52,093 nucleotides of DNA from Prevotella sp. (GTDB lineage Bacteria; Bacteroidota; Bacteroidia; Bacteroidales; Bacteroidaceae), in the NCBI GenBank assembly GCA_017548275.1, contig JAFZAH010000033.1, positions 1-52,093 on the forward strand. The letters run 5' to 3'. Below the pieces are notes generated by a model. The model worked only from the letters and a program-made list of their open reading frames with translations, searched no databases and was not told the DNA's origin. This document shows positions 18,776 through 28,217 of the stretch, in pieces (position 1 is the first letter of the stretch; each line of letters starts with the position of its first letter). The translations under genes and the position numbers were made by a program.

Positions 18776-21472
18776 TTACTTTCTGCCGCTTTGAGAGATG
18801 AGTTCAGCGAGACTGTCGTTGAATTTCTCGTTGGCCATGAGTTCTTCAATGGTCACATGCATGCGATAGCGCCAATAGTGCTTGGGGTTGGCGGGGATAT
18901 TGATGCGCTCGGCATTGGCATCGGGCAACCGCAGTTTCTCGTCAATGGCCAGCCAGTCTTGGATGGAGAGGATACAGAGCATGGAGGGCGACGTGAGATG
19001 ACGTGAGATGATGTCGCGTGCCAACCATCCCGGCAGCGGATGCGGAGCCTTGTCGCCCCGGTAAAGCATGGTGCTGTAATACTCTTGGGTGCGTTCCTCG
19101 TCCTCGTCCCACCACTGACGCAGCGTAGGCATGTCATGCGACGAGATGGTGCATACGGAACGGTAGGGATTGCGCGAGAGGTGTCCGAATTTCACTTGCG
19201 GGTCTTTCGGCATCGACTGAAGTTCGAGACTGAGGATGCGTAATTCGCTCATCACCCAAGGCACGCAGTCGGGCACCATGCCGAGGTCTTCCGCGCATAC
19301 CAGCATACGTGTGGCCTGCACCAACCGCGGCAGTTTCTTCATCGCCTCACGATACCAATATTGGTTGTTGCGGCGATAGAAATAGTCATTGTAGAGGCGG
19401 TTGAAGACAAACTTGTCTTTATCCATCAGCGTCTCGTAAATGAAGTCGAACTGTACGGAGATACGCGGATGGAACTTATTCGGGTCTTTATGGTCGCGCA
19501 GGAAGAGCACATCGCTGATGAGCGCATAAAGCCCGTCGCGGAGGTTGCGCTCCTCATCAGTCTTGGCGTCGGCAAAAGCGGCCTCGACTTTCTTCTGTGT
19601 GTCATACTCGGGACGCATGCGGTACAGGCCCTCGGATTTCTGCTCCAAATATTTATCACGCACTTCCTGTGCCCGCTCCTTGAACATACGGTCGAGCACC
19701 CAATCTGTGATGAACGGAGTGGTGAAGAACTCTTCCTGGAACTGCAATCCGTAGGCCTCAATCTCCTCACGAGTCAGTCCGAGCGAAGGTGCGAACTGTC
19801 CGAGCAAACCATGAACCGCATCAGCGGGTATCTCCCAGATGCGGAAGAATCCGAGCACGTGGTCGATGCGGTAAGCGTCGAAGAATCTTGCCATGTTGGA
19901 GAAACGGCGCACCCACCATGCGCAACCGTCGGCTATCATCTCATCCCAATTGTAGGTGGGGAAGCCCCAGTTCTGTCCGTTGGCGGAGAAATCATCTGGC
20001 GGAGCACCTGCCTGTCCGTTGAGGTTGAAGTAGCGCGGCTCCTGCCACACGTCACACCCGTGACGGTTCACGCCGATGGGGATATCGCCCTTGAGGATGA
20101 CACCTTTCTCGCGTGCGTACTGGTGCACGGCCTGCATCTGTTCGTTGAGGATGAACTGCACGAAATAATAGAAGGCTACCTCTTTGTACGCCTTGTTTCG
20201 TGTGGACGTGAGTGCGGCACGGTCGTCCTCGTTCCAGGTGTTGTGGTCGGGCCACTGGCTGAAATCGGCCGTACCGTATTTCTCACGCAGTGAGCAGTAC
20301 TGGGCATAAGGCACAAGCCAGTTTTTCGACTCCTCGAAGAACCGCTTATAAGCGGCGGAAGCCATCATCTTCTTCCCCTCCTGTTCGAAGAGCAATTGCA
20401 GATACTCGGTCTTGGCGTTGTTGACGCGCTCATAATCGATTTGCGTCAGTGCGTTCAACTCCTTGCGCAGTTTGGCGAAACGTTTCTTCGCAGCGGCATC
20501 GGCCAATGGCGGCAGAGCGTTGAAGTCGGTATACTGCGGATGTAGGGCGAAGATACTGATGCAACTGTAGGGATAAGAGTCGGTCCAGGTGTGGGTGATG
20601 GTGGTGTCATTGATAGGCAGGATCTGCAACACACGCTGCCGTGTATGCGATACCCAGTCGACCATCTTCTTCAAATCGCCGAAATCGCCCACGCCGAAAC
20701 TGGTTTCCGAACGCAGGGAGAAGACGGGCACGAGGGTGCCTGCACACTTGATGTCATAGATGGGGAAGAACGCCTCGGACAACTCATAGACCACCACATC
20801 GCCGTCGTGAATCTCGGGCAACATGACAACGCGGTTCTCGCAATTCTCCCAAATAGGGCTGACATCCTCATCCTCGTCGAGAACGATGAATTTGAACTCT
20901 AACCTTTCGTTTTCAATGCGTGTGGCATCGATGTCGATAATCCACTCGTTGAAATTGTGCTCGGTCATAGGCAGCGCATTGGCAAGTTGCCAGTCGCCCA
21001 GACAGCGTCCGTCGCCCACGACCGCCAGCCGCTCCTCGCTACGGAGTTGGGGAGCCCTGACTTTGAGCCTGACGGTCCGTGCGTAAGCGTTTTTCGTCAC
21101 AGTGCCTTTCTCGCGGCTGTTCACGCAATCTGTCATGGCTGAACTGTAGAGGTAGGCGTTATCGGGAATGTCAATCCAATGGTCATAGACAATATAGTTG
21201 CTGCCCTTGGTATTGGCAAGTTCCAGACGGTGCGTCTCCTGTGTCCATTCATGTCTGAGCACCTGTTCGCCCCGCATCACAGTATAGAAATAATTCACTG
21301 CCGTGCCTAATTTCAGCACGCCGTTCAAATCGCATGACCAGTGTATCCCGTCAAGGGTGCTCATGCGATAACTTGTTACTTCGCGCTCCCCGTCGTCATG
21401 GACGGAAACGTGATTCAGCACCAGTTCTTCTCCGAACACGGTCTGATATTCCAAATGAAATTGTAAATTCAT
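18776..21472 (-). CDS. malQ: 4-alpha-glucanotransferase (GH77) with two N-terminal CBM20 domains
   Basis: MalQ transfers maltosyl and longer glucan units between maltodextrins and releases glucose, in the cytoplasm; there is no signal peptide. At 898 residues it is the long type: two starch-binding CBM20-like domains (about 1-115 and 132-230, the second with 'VVGDGRCLGDWQLANALPM') precede the GH77 barrel (about 245-890). This layout resembles plant DPE2. Catalytic signatures are the nucleophile D537 in 'YRIDHVLGFFRIWEIP', the acid/base Glu in 'CAEDLGMVPDCV' and 'SSHDMPTLRQWW'. It is the first gene of the minus-strand amylolytic operon and has a LacI-type operator 55 bp upstream of its -7 box. 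Confidence 0.95.
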   Translation of the reverse strand: MNLQFHLEYQTVFGEELVLNHVSVHDDGEREVTSYRMSTLDGIHWSCDLNGVLKLGTAVNYFYTVMRGEQVLRHEWTQETHRLELANTKGSNYIVYDHWIDIPDNAYLYSSAMTDCVNSREKGTVTKNAYARTVRLKVRAPQLRSEERLAVVGDGRCLGDWQLANALPMTEHNFNEWIIDIDATRIENERLEFKFIVLDEDEDVSPIWENCENRVVMLPEIHDGDVVVYELSEAFFPIYDIKCAGTLVPVFSLRSETSFGVGDFGDLKKMVDWVSHTRQRVLQILPINDTTITHTWTDSYPYSCISIFALHPQYTDFNALPPLADAAAKKRFAKLRKELNALTQIDYERVNNAKTEYLQLLFEQEGKKMMASAAYKRFFEESKNWLVPYAQYCSLREKYGTADFSQWPDHNTWNEDDRAALTSTRNKAYKEVAFYYFVQFILNEQMQAVHQYAREKGVILKGDIPIGVNRHGCDVWQEPRYFNLNGQAGAPPDDFSANGQNWGFPTYNWDEMIADGCAWWVRRFSNMARFFDAYRIDHVLGFFRIWEIPADAVHGLLGQFAPSLGLTREEIEAYGLQFQEEFFTTPFITDWVLDRMFKERAQEVRDKYLEQKSEGLYRMRPEYDTQKKVEAAFADAKTDEERNLRDGLYALISDVLFLRDHKDPNKFHPRISVQFDFIYETLMDKDKFVFNRLYNDYFYRRNNQYWYREAMKKLPRLVQATRMLVCAEDLGMVPDCVPWVMSELRILSLELQSMPKDPQVKFGHLSRNPYRSVCTISSHDMPTLRQWWDEDEERTQEYYSTMLYRGDKAPHPLPGWLARDIISRHLTSPSMLCILSIQDWLAIDEKLRLPDANAERINIPANPKHYWRYRMHVTIEELMANEKFNDSLAELISQSGRK

Positions 21473-21497
21473 AGCGCTTGGGTTAGTAATTATTGGT

Positions 21498-21573
21498 CAA
21501 AATTACTATCTTTTTAATTAAGGTGGTTAAAAAAAATACACCTTTTGCGCAATTATAAATGCAAACGATTGCA
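21498..21573 (-). promoter_or_regulatory. malQ promoter with LacI-type operator
   Basis: On the minus strand the -7 box TAATTTTG covers 21505 to 21498. The position of the -33 box (21526-21529) reads TAAC, not TTTG. The palindrome TGCAAACGATTGCA lies at 21560-21573, 55 bp upstream of the -7 box. It is the exact reverse complement of the operator between lacI and susC. A perfect 13-bp inverted repeat (21489-21501 and 21583-21595, TTTGACCAATAAT in each outward sense) encloses operator and -7 box. A weak -33 and an upstream operator suggest activator dependence. Confidence 0.75.
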
Positions 21574-21632
21574 CAAAACCCGTTTGACCAATAATCCCAA
21601 GAAGGTTAATCAGCCCTGTTAACCCAATAACC

Positions 21633-22205
21633 TTATGGCGCTAATGCTATTTTGAGAGAAATGCCTTGGGGAGCGACGGAGAAGGAATAGCGGCCATGCT
21701 CACCGGTGATTTTATCGCCTATCCAATAACCCAGTTCGGTGGCGGCGATGCCGATGGCAGCGCCCGCAGCCGCATCATACCAGTGGTGGCGGTTACGGCA
21801 TACGCGGTCGATGGCGGTAAAAGTCGCCACGCCATATCCCGCCACGCTGATCCACGGGCTGACATGATGATATTCCTTGTGTAAGGCATGTGCACCGGCA
21901 AAGGCGATGGCGCAATGACCAGAGGGGAAACTGCGGTCGTCCGTACCGTCAGGCCGCCGCTCATGGATGCTGTGCTTGAGCACCCATGCGGTGCCAGCGG
22001 TGAAGACATACGACGCGGCGGCATTGACAGCCAGCCGTTTCCATGAACTCTCACTGTCCACGCCCGTAGCCTTAAGCACGAAAAGCGACGCATACGGCAC
22101 ATACTGCAACACATCGTCGGGTCCGTCGCCATGGTATTTTTTGTCTTGGGCAGACAAGCTCAAAGACAAAAAAAATGCAACTATGAAGAAGATGACTCTT
22201 TTCAT
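21633..22205 (-). CDS. PAP2-family phosphatase, exported or membrane-associated
   Basis: The 190-residue protein has an N-terminal signal or anchor ('MKRVIFFIVAFFLSLSLSAQ') and all three PAP2 phosphatase motifs: K77...R84-P85 ('KHSIHERRP'), P94-S-G-H97 ('PSGH') and R134-x5-H140-x3-D144 ('RVCRNRHHWYD'). The family dephosphorylates lipid phosphates such as undecaprenyl pyrophosphate, phosphatidate or lipid A phosphates at the periplasmic face. Substrate cannot be told from sequence. It has its own consensus promoter and lies between the sugar transporter and malQ on the same strand, but nothing suggests a role in starch use. Confidence 0.88.
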   Translation of the reverse strand: MKRVIFFIVAFFLSLSLSAQDKKYHGDGPDDVLQYVPYASLFVLKATGVDSESSWKRLAVNAAASYVFTAGTAWVLKHSIHERRPDGTDDRSFPSGHCAIAFAGAHALHKEYHHVSPWISVAGYGVATFTAIDRVCRNRHHWYDAAAGAAIGIAATELGYWIGDKITGEHGRYSFSVAPQGISLKIALAP

Positions 22206-22210
22206 AGTTG

Positions 22211-22241
22211 CAAAGATATGATTTTTTGTGGAAAAGACAAG
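22211..22241 (-). promoter_or_regulatory. Promoter of the PAP2 gene
   Basis: On the minus strand the -7 box TATCTTTG occupies 22218 to 22211 and CTTG occupies 22241 to 22238, with 19 bp between them. The start codon follows at 22205, so the leader is almost absent (only a few nt after the -7 box) unless translation starts slightly downstream. Confidence 0.65.
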
Positions 22242-22262
22242 ATTTTTCGCAGGATATTATCA

Positions 22263-23582
22263 TTATTTATCCTTGATGATGGTCACGGCCGCAGCACCAC
22301 AGACAAGCAGCACACCCGCCACTATCATCATATTGCTCTGCACACTGCCCACGAGACTGAGGATGACACCACCCAGAAGCGCGGCAACAATCTGCGGCAC
22401 GCAGATGGTACCGTTGAAGAGGCCCAGATATGCGCCCATGTGGCCGTATCCCTGCAAAGCGTTGGTAACGAAGGTAAAAGGCATGGCGAGCATGGCGGCC
22501 CAAGCGCAACCGATGAGCAGGAACGGGATAAACTGTACATACTGGTCATGGACGAAAGGCACCAGGGCGAAACCGATACCGCCGAGCACCAGACTGAGCG
22601 AGTAGGCCATCTTGGTGTTCTTGAACCGCGGCAAGATGGTGGCCCATATCACGCTGCCCACAGCCTGTACGGCAAAGAGGATGCCCACCCAGTTGCCTGC
22701 CGCCTGATAGGCTGCAGACTCGGTAGCCTCTTTCACCGACATGTCAACGCCCCAGCAAACAGATGCGATGGAACCGTTGGTGTAGGTCCACATATACATG
22801 AACGCCGCCCAGCAGAAGAACTGCACCAGACCCACTTTCCAGAAGGTGGAGGGGGCGTTTTTGAGCAGGGTAAACCAGTTGGCGCTGTCTTCCTTCTCCT
22901 CTTTGTTTTGCACACCGTTATACATCGCATATTCCTGCGGATTCCACTCCTTCACCTTGATGGTCGTGTAGATGACACAGAGGATAAGGATGGCGGCACC
23001 CACATAGAACGACCAGATGACGGAGTCGGGCACAACACCTTCAGCAGCAACGTTTTGCACACCCAGCCATGTGAAGACGAAAGGGAAAACAAAACCGACC
23101 ACACTACCTGCATTGCAGAGGAAACTCTGGATGGAATAGGCTTTTGCCTTCTGTTTCTCATTGACCATGTCGCCCACGAGCATCTTAAACGGTTGCATCG
23201 CCATATTGATGCTGGTGTCGAGGAACATCAGGGCAATCAACCCGAAAATCATCGCCGCGCCCACAGCGAGGCCGAACGACCCAGAATTGGGCAACAGACA
23301 CATCACCAGAACGGCTACCAGCGCGCCCACAAACAGATAAGGTATGCGCCGGCCGAAACGTGTCCAGGTTCGGTCTGAGAGCGTGCCTACCACCGGTTGC
23401 ACAAGGATGCCCATCAACGGCGGAAGAATCCAGAAATAACTCAGGTTGTGCGGGTCAGCGCCCAATGTGGAAAAAATACGTGAAATGTTCGCACTCTGCA
23501 AGGCGTACGCGATTTGCACACCGAAGAATCCGAAACTCAGGTTCCACAGTTTCCAAAAGGAAAGATCAGGTTTTGTTTTCAT
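22263..23582 (-). CDS. MFS sugar transporter (maltose/maltodextrin-type)
   Basis: This 439-residue inner-membrane protein has about twelve hydrophobic segments and the MFS loop 2-3 motif 'GTLSDRTWTRFGRRIPYL' (near residues 63-80). It resembles the SLC45/GPH-like MFS transporters that accompany starch loci in Bacteroidetes. It would move maltose or maltodextrins from the periplasm to the cytoplasm, where MalQ acts. I start it at the ATG at 23582, which opens the typical 'MKTKPDLSFWKLWNLSFGFFGVQ' N-terminus; the open frame to 23684 is repeat sequence. It follows lacI on the same strand after a 256-nt repeat-filled gap and may be expressed from the lacI promoter. Confidence 0.9.
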   Translation of the reverse strand: MKTKPDLSFWKLWNLSFGFFGVQIAYALQSANISRIFSTLGADPHNLSYFWILPPLMGILVQPVVGTLSDRTWTRFGRRIPYLFVGALVAVLVMCLLPNSGSFGLAVGAAMIFGLIALMFLDTSINMAMQPFKMLVGDMVNEKQKAKAYSIQSFLCNAGSVVGFVFPFVFTWLGVQNVAAEGVVPDSVIWSFYVGAAILILCVIYTTIKVKEWNPQEYAMYNGVQNKEEKEDSANWFTLLKNAPSTFWKVGLVQFFCWAAFMYMWTYTNGSIASVCWGVDMSVKEATESAAYQAAGNWVGILFAVQAVGSVIWATILPRFKNTKMAYSLSLVLGGIGFALVPFVHDQYVQFIPFLLIGCAWAAMLAMPFTFVTNALQGYGHMGAYLGLFNGTICVPQIVAALLGGVILSLVGSVQSNMMIVAGVLLVCGAAAVTIIKDK

Positions 23583-23838
23583 ATGTTTTATGGTTGAGAG
23601 TTCTTTTCTGGGGGGGGGAAGGGGTGGAGAAAGAAAGGAGTGAAGAAGTGAAGGAGTGGAGGAGTGAAGACAATACTGCCCCATAAGTGGACTATCTACT
23701 ATTTAGGAGTTTAGGAGTGAAGGAGTGAAGACAATACTGCTCCATTAACGGGCTATCTACTCCCCTCGCCCTTTGGAGAGGGGTTGGGGGTGAGGCTTTT
23801 TGGAGAGGGGCTGGGGGTGAGGCCGGGGGTGAGGTTTC
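23583..23838. repeat. Composite intergenic repeat between lacI and the MFS gene
   Basis: Reading plus strand: a G/A-rich minisatellite of 'GGAGTGAAG' type (23625-23670); two near-identical 40-bp units (23661-23700 and 23722-23761, containing GAAGACAATACTGC and CTATCTACT); then a REP-like hairpin CCCCTCGCC...GGAGAGGGG with GGGGGTGAGG (23762-23795) and two truncated copies of its right part (23801-23834). An inverted copy of the whole arrangement lies at 40735-40903. In transcript sense the hairpin comes directly after the lacI stop codon. No gene is seen. Confidence 0.85.
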
Positions 23839-24864
23839 CTACCTCGTGCTTCCCCGGATGATGAGGCGGGTGCGGACGACGCGCTTCTCCACTTTTTCGA
23901 GCGGGATAGTGCCCTCCACTTTTCCGATGAGAATATTGGCGGCCTCCTCGCCCACAACATGCCCGCGCTGCTCGACAGTGGTGAGCATGGGGTCGCATGC
24001 CACTGCCCGCTGACCGTTGGTGAATCCGCACACCGACACATCGTCGGGCACATGCAGTCCCATGCGCTTGGCGGTGTACATGATGCCGATGGCTGTATCG
24101 TCGTTGACAGCGAAGAACGCGTCGGGACGGTCTTCCATGCGCAACAGTTCAGGGGTGATAATCTCAGCATCAGCACGGTTGTCACAATAGCGCACATAAC
24201 GGTCGTCGGGTTTCAATCCGCTTTTGAGCAATGCGTCGCGGTATCCGTTATAGCGGTTTTTCGAAATCTCGAGTTTCATCGACGCACCATAGAAAGCGAT
24301 ACGTTTACAACCCGTATCGATGAGGTGCTTCACGGCGTTGTAGGCACCCTGATAGTCATCGACCACCACACGGCTGACATCCACACCCGTACAGATGCGG
24401 TCATAGAACACCAGTGGCACACCATTGTCAATCAATGTCTGGAAATGGTCGTACTGATTGGTGTCCTTCGCCTGTGAGACGATGATGCCGCACACCTTGT
24501 TCTCGTAAAACGACTGGCAGATGGCCACCTCGCGCTGATATTGCTCATTGCTTTGCGCCACCATCAGGCGGTATCCGTGGGTGGACGCCTCCTGCTCGAT
24601 GCCGCTGAGGATGGACGAGAAATAGAAATGCGTGAATTGAGGGATGATGACACCGATGATGTGCAACGGTTTGACCCGTGTATTGCGCAACGATTCGGCA
24701 ATCATGTTAGGAATAAAATTATGTTCGCGCGCGTACGCCTTGATAGCCTCTCGTCTTTCTGCACTGATACGGGGACTGTCTTTCAGCGCACGTGAGACGG
24801 TAGCGACCGACACCCCAAGTGCCTGCGCTATGTCTTTCATTGTGATAGGTACGCTGTTATTCAT
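23839..24864 (-). CDS. LacI-family transcriptional regulator of the starch locus
   Basis: The 341-residue protein has a LacI helix-turn-helix at residues 9-30 ('MKDIAQALGVSVATVSRALK'), a hinge region around 'NMIAESLRN' and a periplasmic-binding-protein-like effector domain (about 63-335, 'HIIGVIIPQFTHFYFSSILSGIE' to 'TVEQRGHVVGEEAANIL'). It is divergent from susC and shares an operator with it. A palindrome of typical LacI/GalR form (TGCAANCGNTTGCA) is found upstream of lacI itself, susC, malQ and the amylase gene, so this protein is the likely regulator of all four units. Fixed upstream spacing suggests it activates transcription. The effector is probably a maltooligosaccharide. This contrasts with Bacteroides sus, which is controlled by the unrelated SusR. 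Confidence 0.92.
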   Translation of the reverse strand: MNNSVPITMKDIAQALGVSVATVSRALKDSPRISAERREAIKAYAREHNFIPNMIAESLRNTRVKPLHIIGVIIPQFTHFYFSSILSGIEQEASTHGYRLMVAQSNEQYQREVAICQSFYENKVCGIIVSQAKDTNQYDHFQTLIDNGVPLVFYDRICTGVDVSRVVVDDYQGAYNAVKHLIDTGCKRIAFYGASMKLEISKNRYNGYRDALLKSGLKPDDRYVRYCDNRADAEIITPELLRMEDRPDAFFAVNDDTAIGIMYTAKRMGLHVPDDVSVCGFTNGQRAVACDPMLTTVEQRGHVVGEEAANILIGKVEGTIPLEKVEKRVVRTRLIIRGSTR

Positions 24865-24916
24865 AGGTTTGACAGATTTTTAGACGTTTCACTTGTCAAA
24901 AAACATTTTGACTGTG

Positions 24917-25056
24917 CAAATATATATAAAAGGTGTGTTCGCTGTTTTTCCAATCATCTACTTTATGCGGTTTTCATTGTGCAATCGTTTGCACATATAT
25001 AGGTGTATTTTTTTGTCTTAAAAATATACAACGAATGTGATTGTAACTTATCTTTG
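24917..25056. promoter_or_regulatory. Divergent lacI/susC promoters sharing one operator
   Basis: The operator TGCAATCGTTTGCA is at 24980-24993 and extends to a 16-bp palindrome at 24979-24994 with one mismatch. To the right, the susC -7 box TATCTTTG is at 25049-25056, 56 bp away. To the left, the lacI -7 box (minus strand TATATTTG) is at 24924 to 24917, also exactly 56 bp away. Neither promoter has TTTG at the -33 position (25025-25028 reads TATA; minus 24948-24945 reads AAAA). A 7-bp inverted repeat TTTGACA...TGTCAAA (24868-24900) lies in the lacI leader. The symmetry suggests one protein activating both directions. Confidence 0.8.
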
Positions 25057-25139
25057 CATAATGAAACTGCGATAATTGCAACCTAAAGAAGCAAAACTAT
25101 TAAACTTTAATTCATAAATTTATTAACTTAATAACTAAA

Positions 25140-28100
25140 ATGATGAAGCAGGCAAAAATCAGAATTCCAATCAGGATTCTGGCCCTTTTCATGGGTCTGT
25201 TCCTATCAATGGGAGCCTTTGCACAGCAGATTACCGTGCAAGGCCATGTGGTAGATGCAAGCGGAGAGCCTGTCATCGGTGCTACCGTACGCGTGGCGGG
25301 TACGTCCACGGGTGCGATGACCGACTTTGACGGTAACTTCACGCTGAATGCCAACCAGGGAGCCACACTTGAGGTGTCGTACATCGGCTACCAGACAGTG
25401 ACGGTATCAGCCGCCCCCGACGTTGTTATTACGATGCACGAGGACGCTGAGATGCTCAATGAAGTAGTGGTCATCGGTTACGGTGCTGTGAAGAAGAGCG
25501 ACCTGACCGGTGCGGTGACCGCCCTGAAGCCCGATGCCAAGAACAAGGGTGTTGTGGTGAACCCCCAAGACATGATTGCCGGTAAGATTGCCGGTGTGAG
25601 CGTTATCAGCAATGACGGTACCCCGGGTGGCGGTTCACAAATCCGCATCCGTGGCGGCTCGTCACTGAACGCAAGCAATGATCCTCTGATTGTGATTGAC
25701 GGAATGATTATGGACAACAACGGTGTGAAAGGTCTTTCCAACCCGCTGGCCATGGTCAACCCACAGGACATTGAGTCATTCAACGTATTGAAAGACGCTT
25801 CCGCCACCGCCATCTATGGTAGCCGGGGTTCTAACGGTGTCATCATTATCACAACGAAGAAAGGCCACGCCGGTCAGAAACCGACCGTGTCGTATGCGGG
25901 TAGCGTGACCTTGAGTATGAAGAACAAGACGCTCGACGTGATGGACGGCGACCAATACCGCCAGTTCATCGCCAACATCGCAGGCACTGACAGCAAGGCT
26001 TACAGCGCACTGGGTACCGCCAACACCGATTGGCAAGACCTGATTTACCAAAATGCGCTGAGCCATGACCACAACCTGACCGTCTCAGGTTCCACAAGTT
26101 TCCTTCCCTATCGTCTATCCGTTGGTTTCACAGACCAGGAAGGTATCCTCAAGACCTCAGACTTCCAGCGTGTGACTGCCGCTTTGAACCTGAGCCCGTC
26201 GTTCTTCGACAACCACCTGACAATGAACCTCAACGCCAAGGGCATGTACGCTAAGACACAGTATGCCGACGGCGAGGCAGTAGGTAGCGCTTTCCGTATG
26301 GATCCCACACAAGACCCCTACAGTTACACATCACAGTATCACAGGGATTATTTCGGCGCAGACCTTGACCGCACATTGCAGAATTTCGGCGGTTACTTTG
26401 AGTGGCCTACCGGCGGTGCCTATCCCGGCGAGACCGCTTGGCCTTACACTTGGAACAACCTGGCCACGAAGAACCCGATTGCCATCTTGAACGAGCGCAG
26501 CGAGATTGCTCACAGCCGTTCATTCATCGGCAGCGCCGACTTCGACTATAAGATTCACGGTTTCGAGGACCTCCGCCTCCACCTGACCTTGGCTTTGGAT
26601 TTGTCAAAAGGCCGTCAGCACCGCGATGCTACACCCGCCTCTCCGCAGTTCATCTACTACGGTAGCCACGGTTCGGAAGTCATCACAAAGCGTAACACCC
26701 AGTTGAGTGCCTACGCACAATATTATAAGGACTTTGACGAGAAGCACCACTTCGACATCATGGGCGGTTATGAGTACAGCCGCTACTGGCGCTCGTCACA
26801 CAGCGACTTCATCGGCTACTATGCTCCAACCAACACGTTGTATCCCGGTCAGGAGAACGACCATACTCCTTATTCCTTCCGCACAGAAAACATTCTGGTG
26901 TCATTCTTCGGACGTGCCAACTACACCCTGATGGACCGCTACATCTTCACAGCAACTGTCCGTCATGACGGTTCGTCACGTTTCAAGGACCACTGGTCAA
27001 CATTCCCCTCATTCGCTTTCGCATGGAAAATCAGCGACGAGAACAAATGGCGTGACCTGACATGGTTATCCGACCTGAAACTCCGTCTCGGTTGGGGTAT
27101 GACCGGTCAGCAGGATTTCAGCAGCGACTACGGATACATCCCCACCTATTCTATCAGCCAGGGTGTGGGCAGCGAGTATAACCTCGTAGGCGACGGCGTC
27201 CGTTACCGCCCGAACAACCGTGACCTGGTGACCTGGGAGACCACGACCACCTACAACATCGGTTTCGACTACGGTTTCTGGAACAACCGTTTGACGGGTT
27301 CTATCGACTGGTACTACCGCAAGACGACCGACCTGCTGAACTACGCTCCGCTGCCTCCGTTCTACGGATTCCGCAACCAGGGCTGGCAGAACATCGGTTC
27401 TCTGCGCAACACAGGTGTTGAGTTGTCCGTTGACTGGAAAGCCGTTCAAGTCAAAGACTTCTTCTGGAACATCAACTACAACTTCACCTATAACAACAAT
27501 AAGGTTTTGGCTCTCTCGGGCAGCGGCGACGCAGTGCCCACAGGTCCGACCATCGGTACCGACAAGCGCTTGATGTACCACCAGGTGGGTCTCCCCATCA
27601 GTTCGTTCTGGGTATATCAGCAGGTTTATGACCAGAATGGCAAAGCCATCGAGAACATGGTTGTTGACCGCGACGGCAACGGTGTCATCACCGACGAGGA
27701 CCGCTACTTCTACAAGAGCCCTGCCGCTCCCATCCTCATGGGTCTTGCCTCACGCATGGAGTACAAGAACTGGGACCTCGGCTTCTCACTCCGCGCAAAC
27801 ATCGGCAACTACCTGTTCAACAACATCGAGTCTGGTCAGGCCAATGTCAACAAGAACGAGGTATGGTCATCGAGCAACTACATGGCCAACCGTCCTGTAT
27901 GGGTGGTTGAGGACAACTGGCAGACCTACAACCTGACGGCTCTGCTCTCCGACCGCTATGTGCACAACGCTTCCTTCCTGAAGATGGACAACGTGACCTT
28001 GGGTTACAGTTTCGCCGACCTGTTCGGCAACGGCTCATGGCGCGGCATCAGCGGCCGTGTGTATGCTACCTGCAACAACGTGTTCACCTGGACCAAATAC

Positions 28101-28193
28101 GACGGTCTTGACCCGGAGGTCGCCAGCGGTTACGACAATGAGATGTATCCGCGTCCTATCTCTTTCATTTTCGGACTGAACCTCAATTTCTAA
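25140..28193 (+). CDS. susC: SusC/RagA-family TonB-dependent outer-membrane transporter
   Basis: This 1017-residue outer-membrane protein imports starch oligosaccharides with energy from TonB. After a signal peptide (ends near 'GAFAQ', residue 29) comes a carboxypeptidase-regulatory-like beta domain (about 32-105, 'VQGHVVDASGEPVIGATV'), a TonB-box-like 'NEVVVIGYG' (about 107-115), the plug domain (about 120-230) and a long beta-barrel ending in 'ISFIFGLNLNF' with the required terminal aromatic. It is the first gene of susCDEF and is followed after 24 nt by susD. Its promoter has the shared LacI-type operator and no -33 box, so expression probably depends on the divergent regulator. Confidence 0.97.
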   Translation: MMKQAKIRIPIRILALFMGLFLSMGAFAQQITVQGHVVDASGEPVIGATVRVAGTSTGAMTDFDGNFTLNANQGATLEVSYIGYQTVTVSAAPDVVITMHEDAEMLNEVVVIGYGAVKKSDLTGAVTALKPDAKNKGVVVNPQDMIAGKIAGVSVISNDGTPGGGSQIRIRGGSSLNASNDPLIVIDGMIMDNNGVKGLSNPLAMVNPQDIESFNVLKDASATAIYGSRGSNGVIIITTKKGHAGQKPTVSYAGSVTLSMKNKTLDVMDGDQYRQFIANIAGTDSKAYSALGTANTDWQDLIYQNALSHDHNLTVSGSTSFLPYRLSVGFTDQEGILKTSDFQRVTAALNLSPSFFDNHLTMNLNAKGMYAKTQYADGEAVGSAFRMDPTQDPYSYTSQYHRDYFGADLDRTLQNFGGYFEWPTGGAYPGETAWPYTWNNLATKNPIAILNERSEIAHSRSFIGSADFDYKIHGFEDLRLHLTLALDLSKGRQHRDATPASPQFIYYGSHGSEVITKRNTQLSAYAQYYKDFDEKHHFDIMGGYEYSRYWRSSHSDFIGYYAPTNTLYPGQENDHTPYSFRTENILVSFFGRANYTLMDRYIFTATVRHDGSSRFKDHWSTFPSFAFAWKISDENKWRDLTWLSDLKLRLGWGMTGQQDFSSDYGYIPTYSISQGVGSEYNLVGDGVRYRPNNRDLVTWETTTTYNIGFDYGFWNNRLTGSIDWYYRKTTDLLNYAPLPPFYGFRNQGWQNIGSLRNTGVELSVDWKAVQVKDFFWNINYNFTYNNNKVLALSGSGDAVPTGPTIGTDKRLMYHQVGLPISSFWVYQQVYDQNGKAIENMVVDRDGNGVITDEDRYFYKSPAAPILMGLASRMEYKNWDLGFSLRANIGNYLFNNIESGQANVNKNEVWSSSNYMANRPVWVVEDNWQTYNLTALLSDRYVHNASFLKMDNVTLGYSFADLFGNGSWRGISGRVYATCNNVFTWTKYDGLDPEVASGYDNEMYPRPISFIFGLNLNF

Positions 28194-28217
28194 TCAACAA
28201 CATCAAGATATAAAGTC

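Noticed and set aside
22131-23378. Plus-strand open frame of 415 codons opposite the MFS gene
   Set aside because: His/Glu-rich product with no domain, antisense to a transporter with clear transmembrane segments and the MFS motif.
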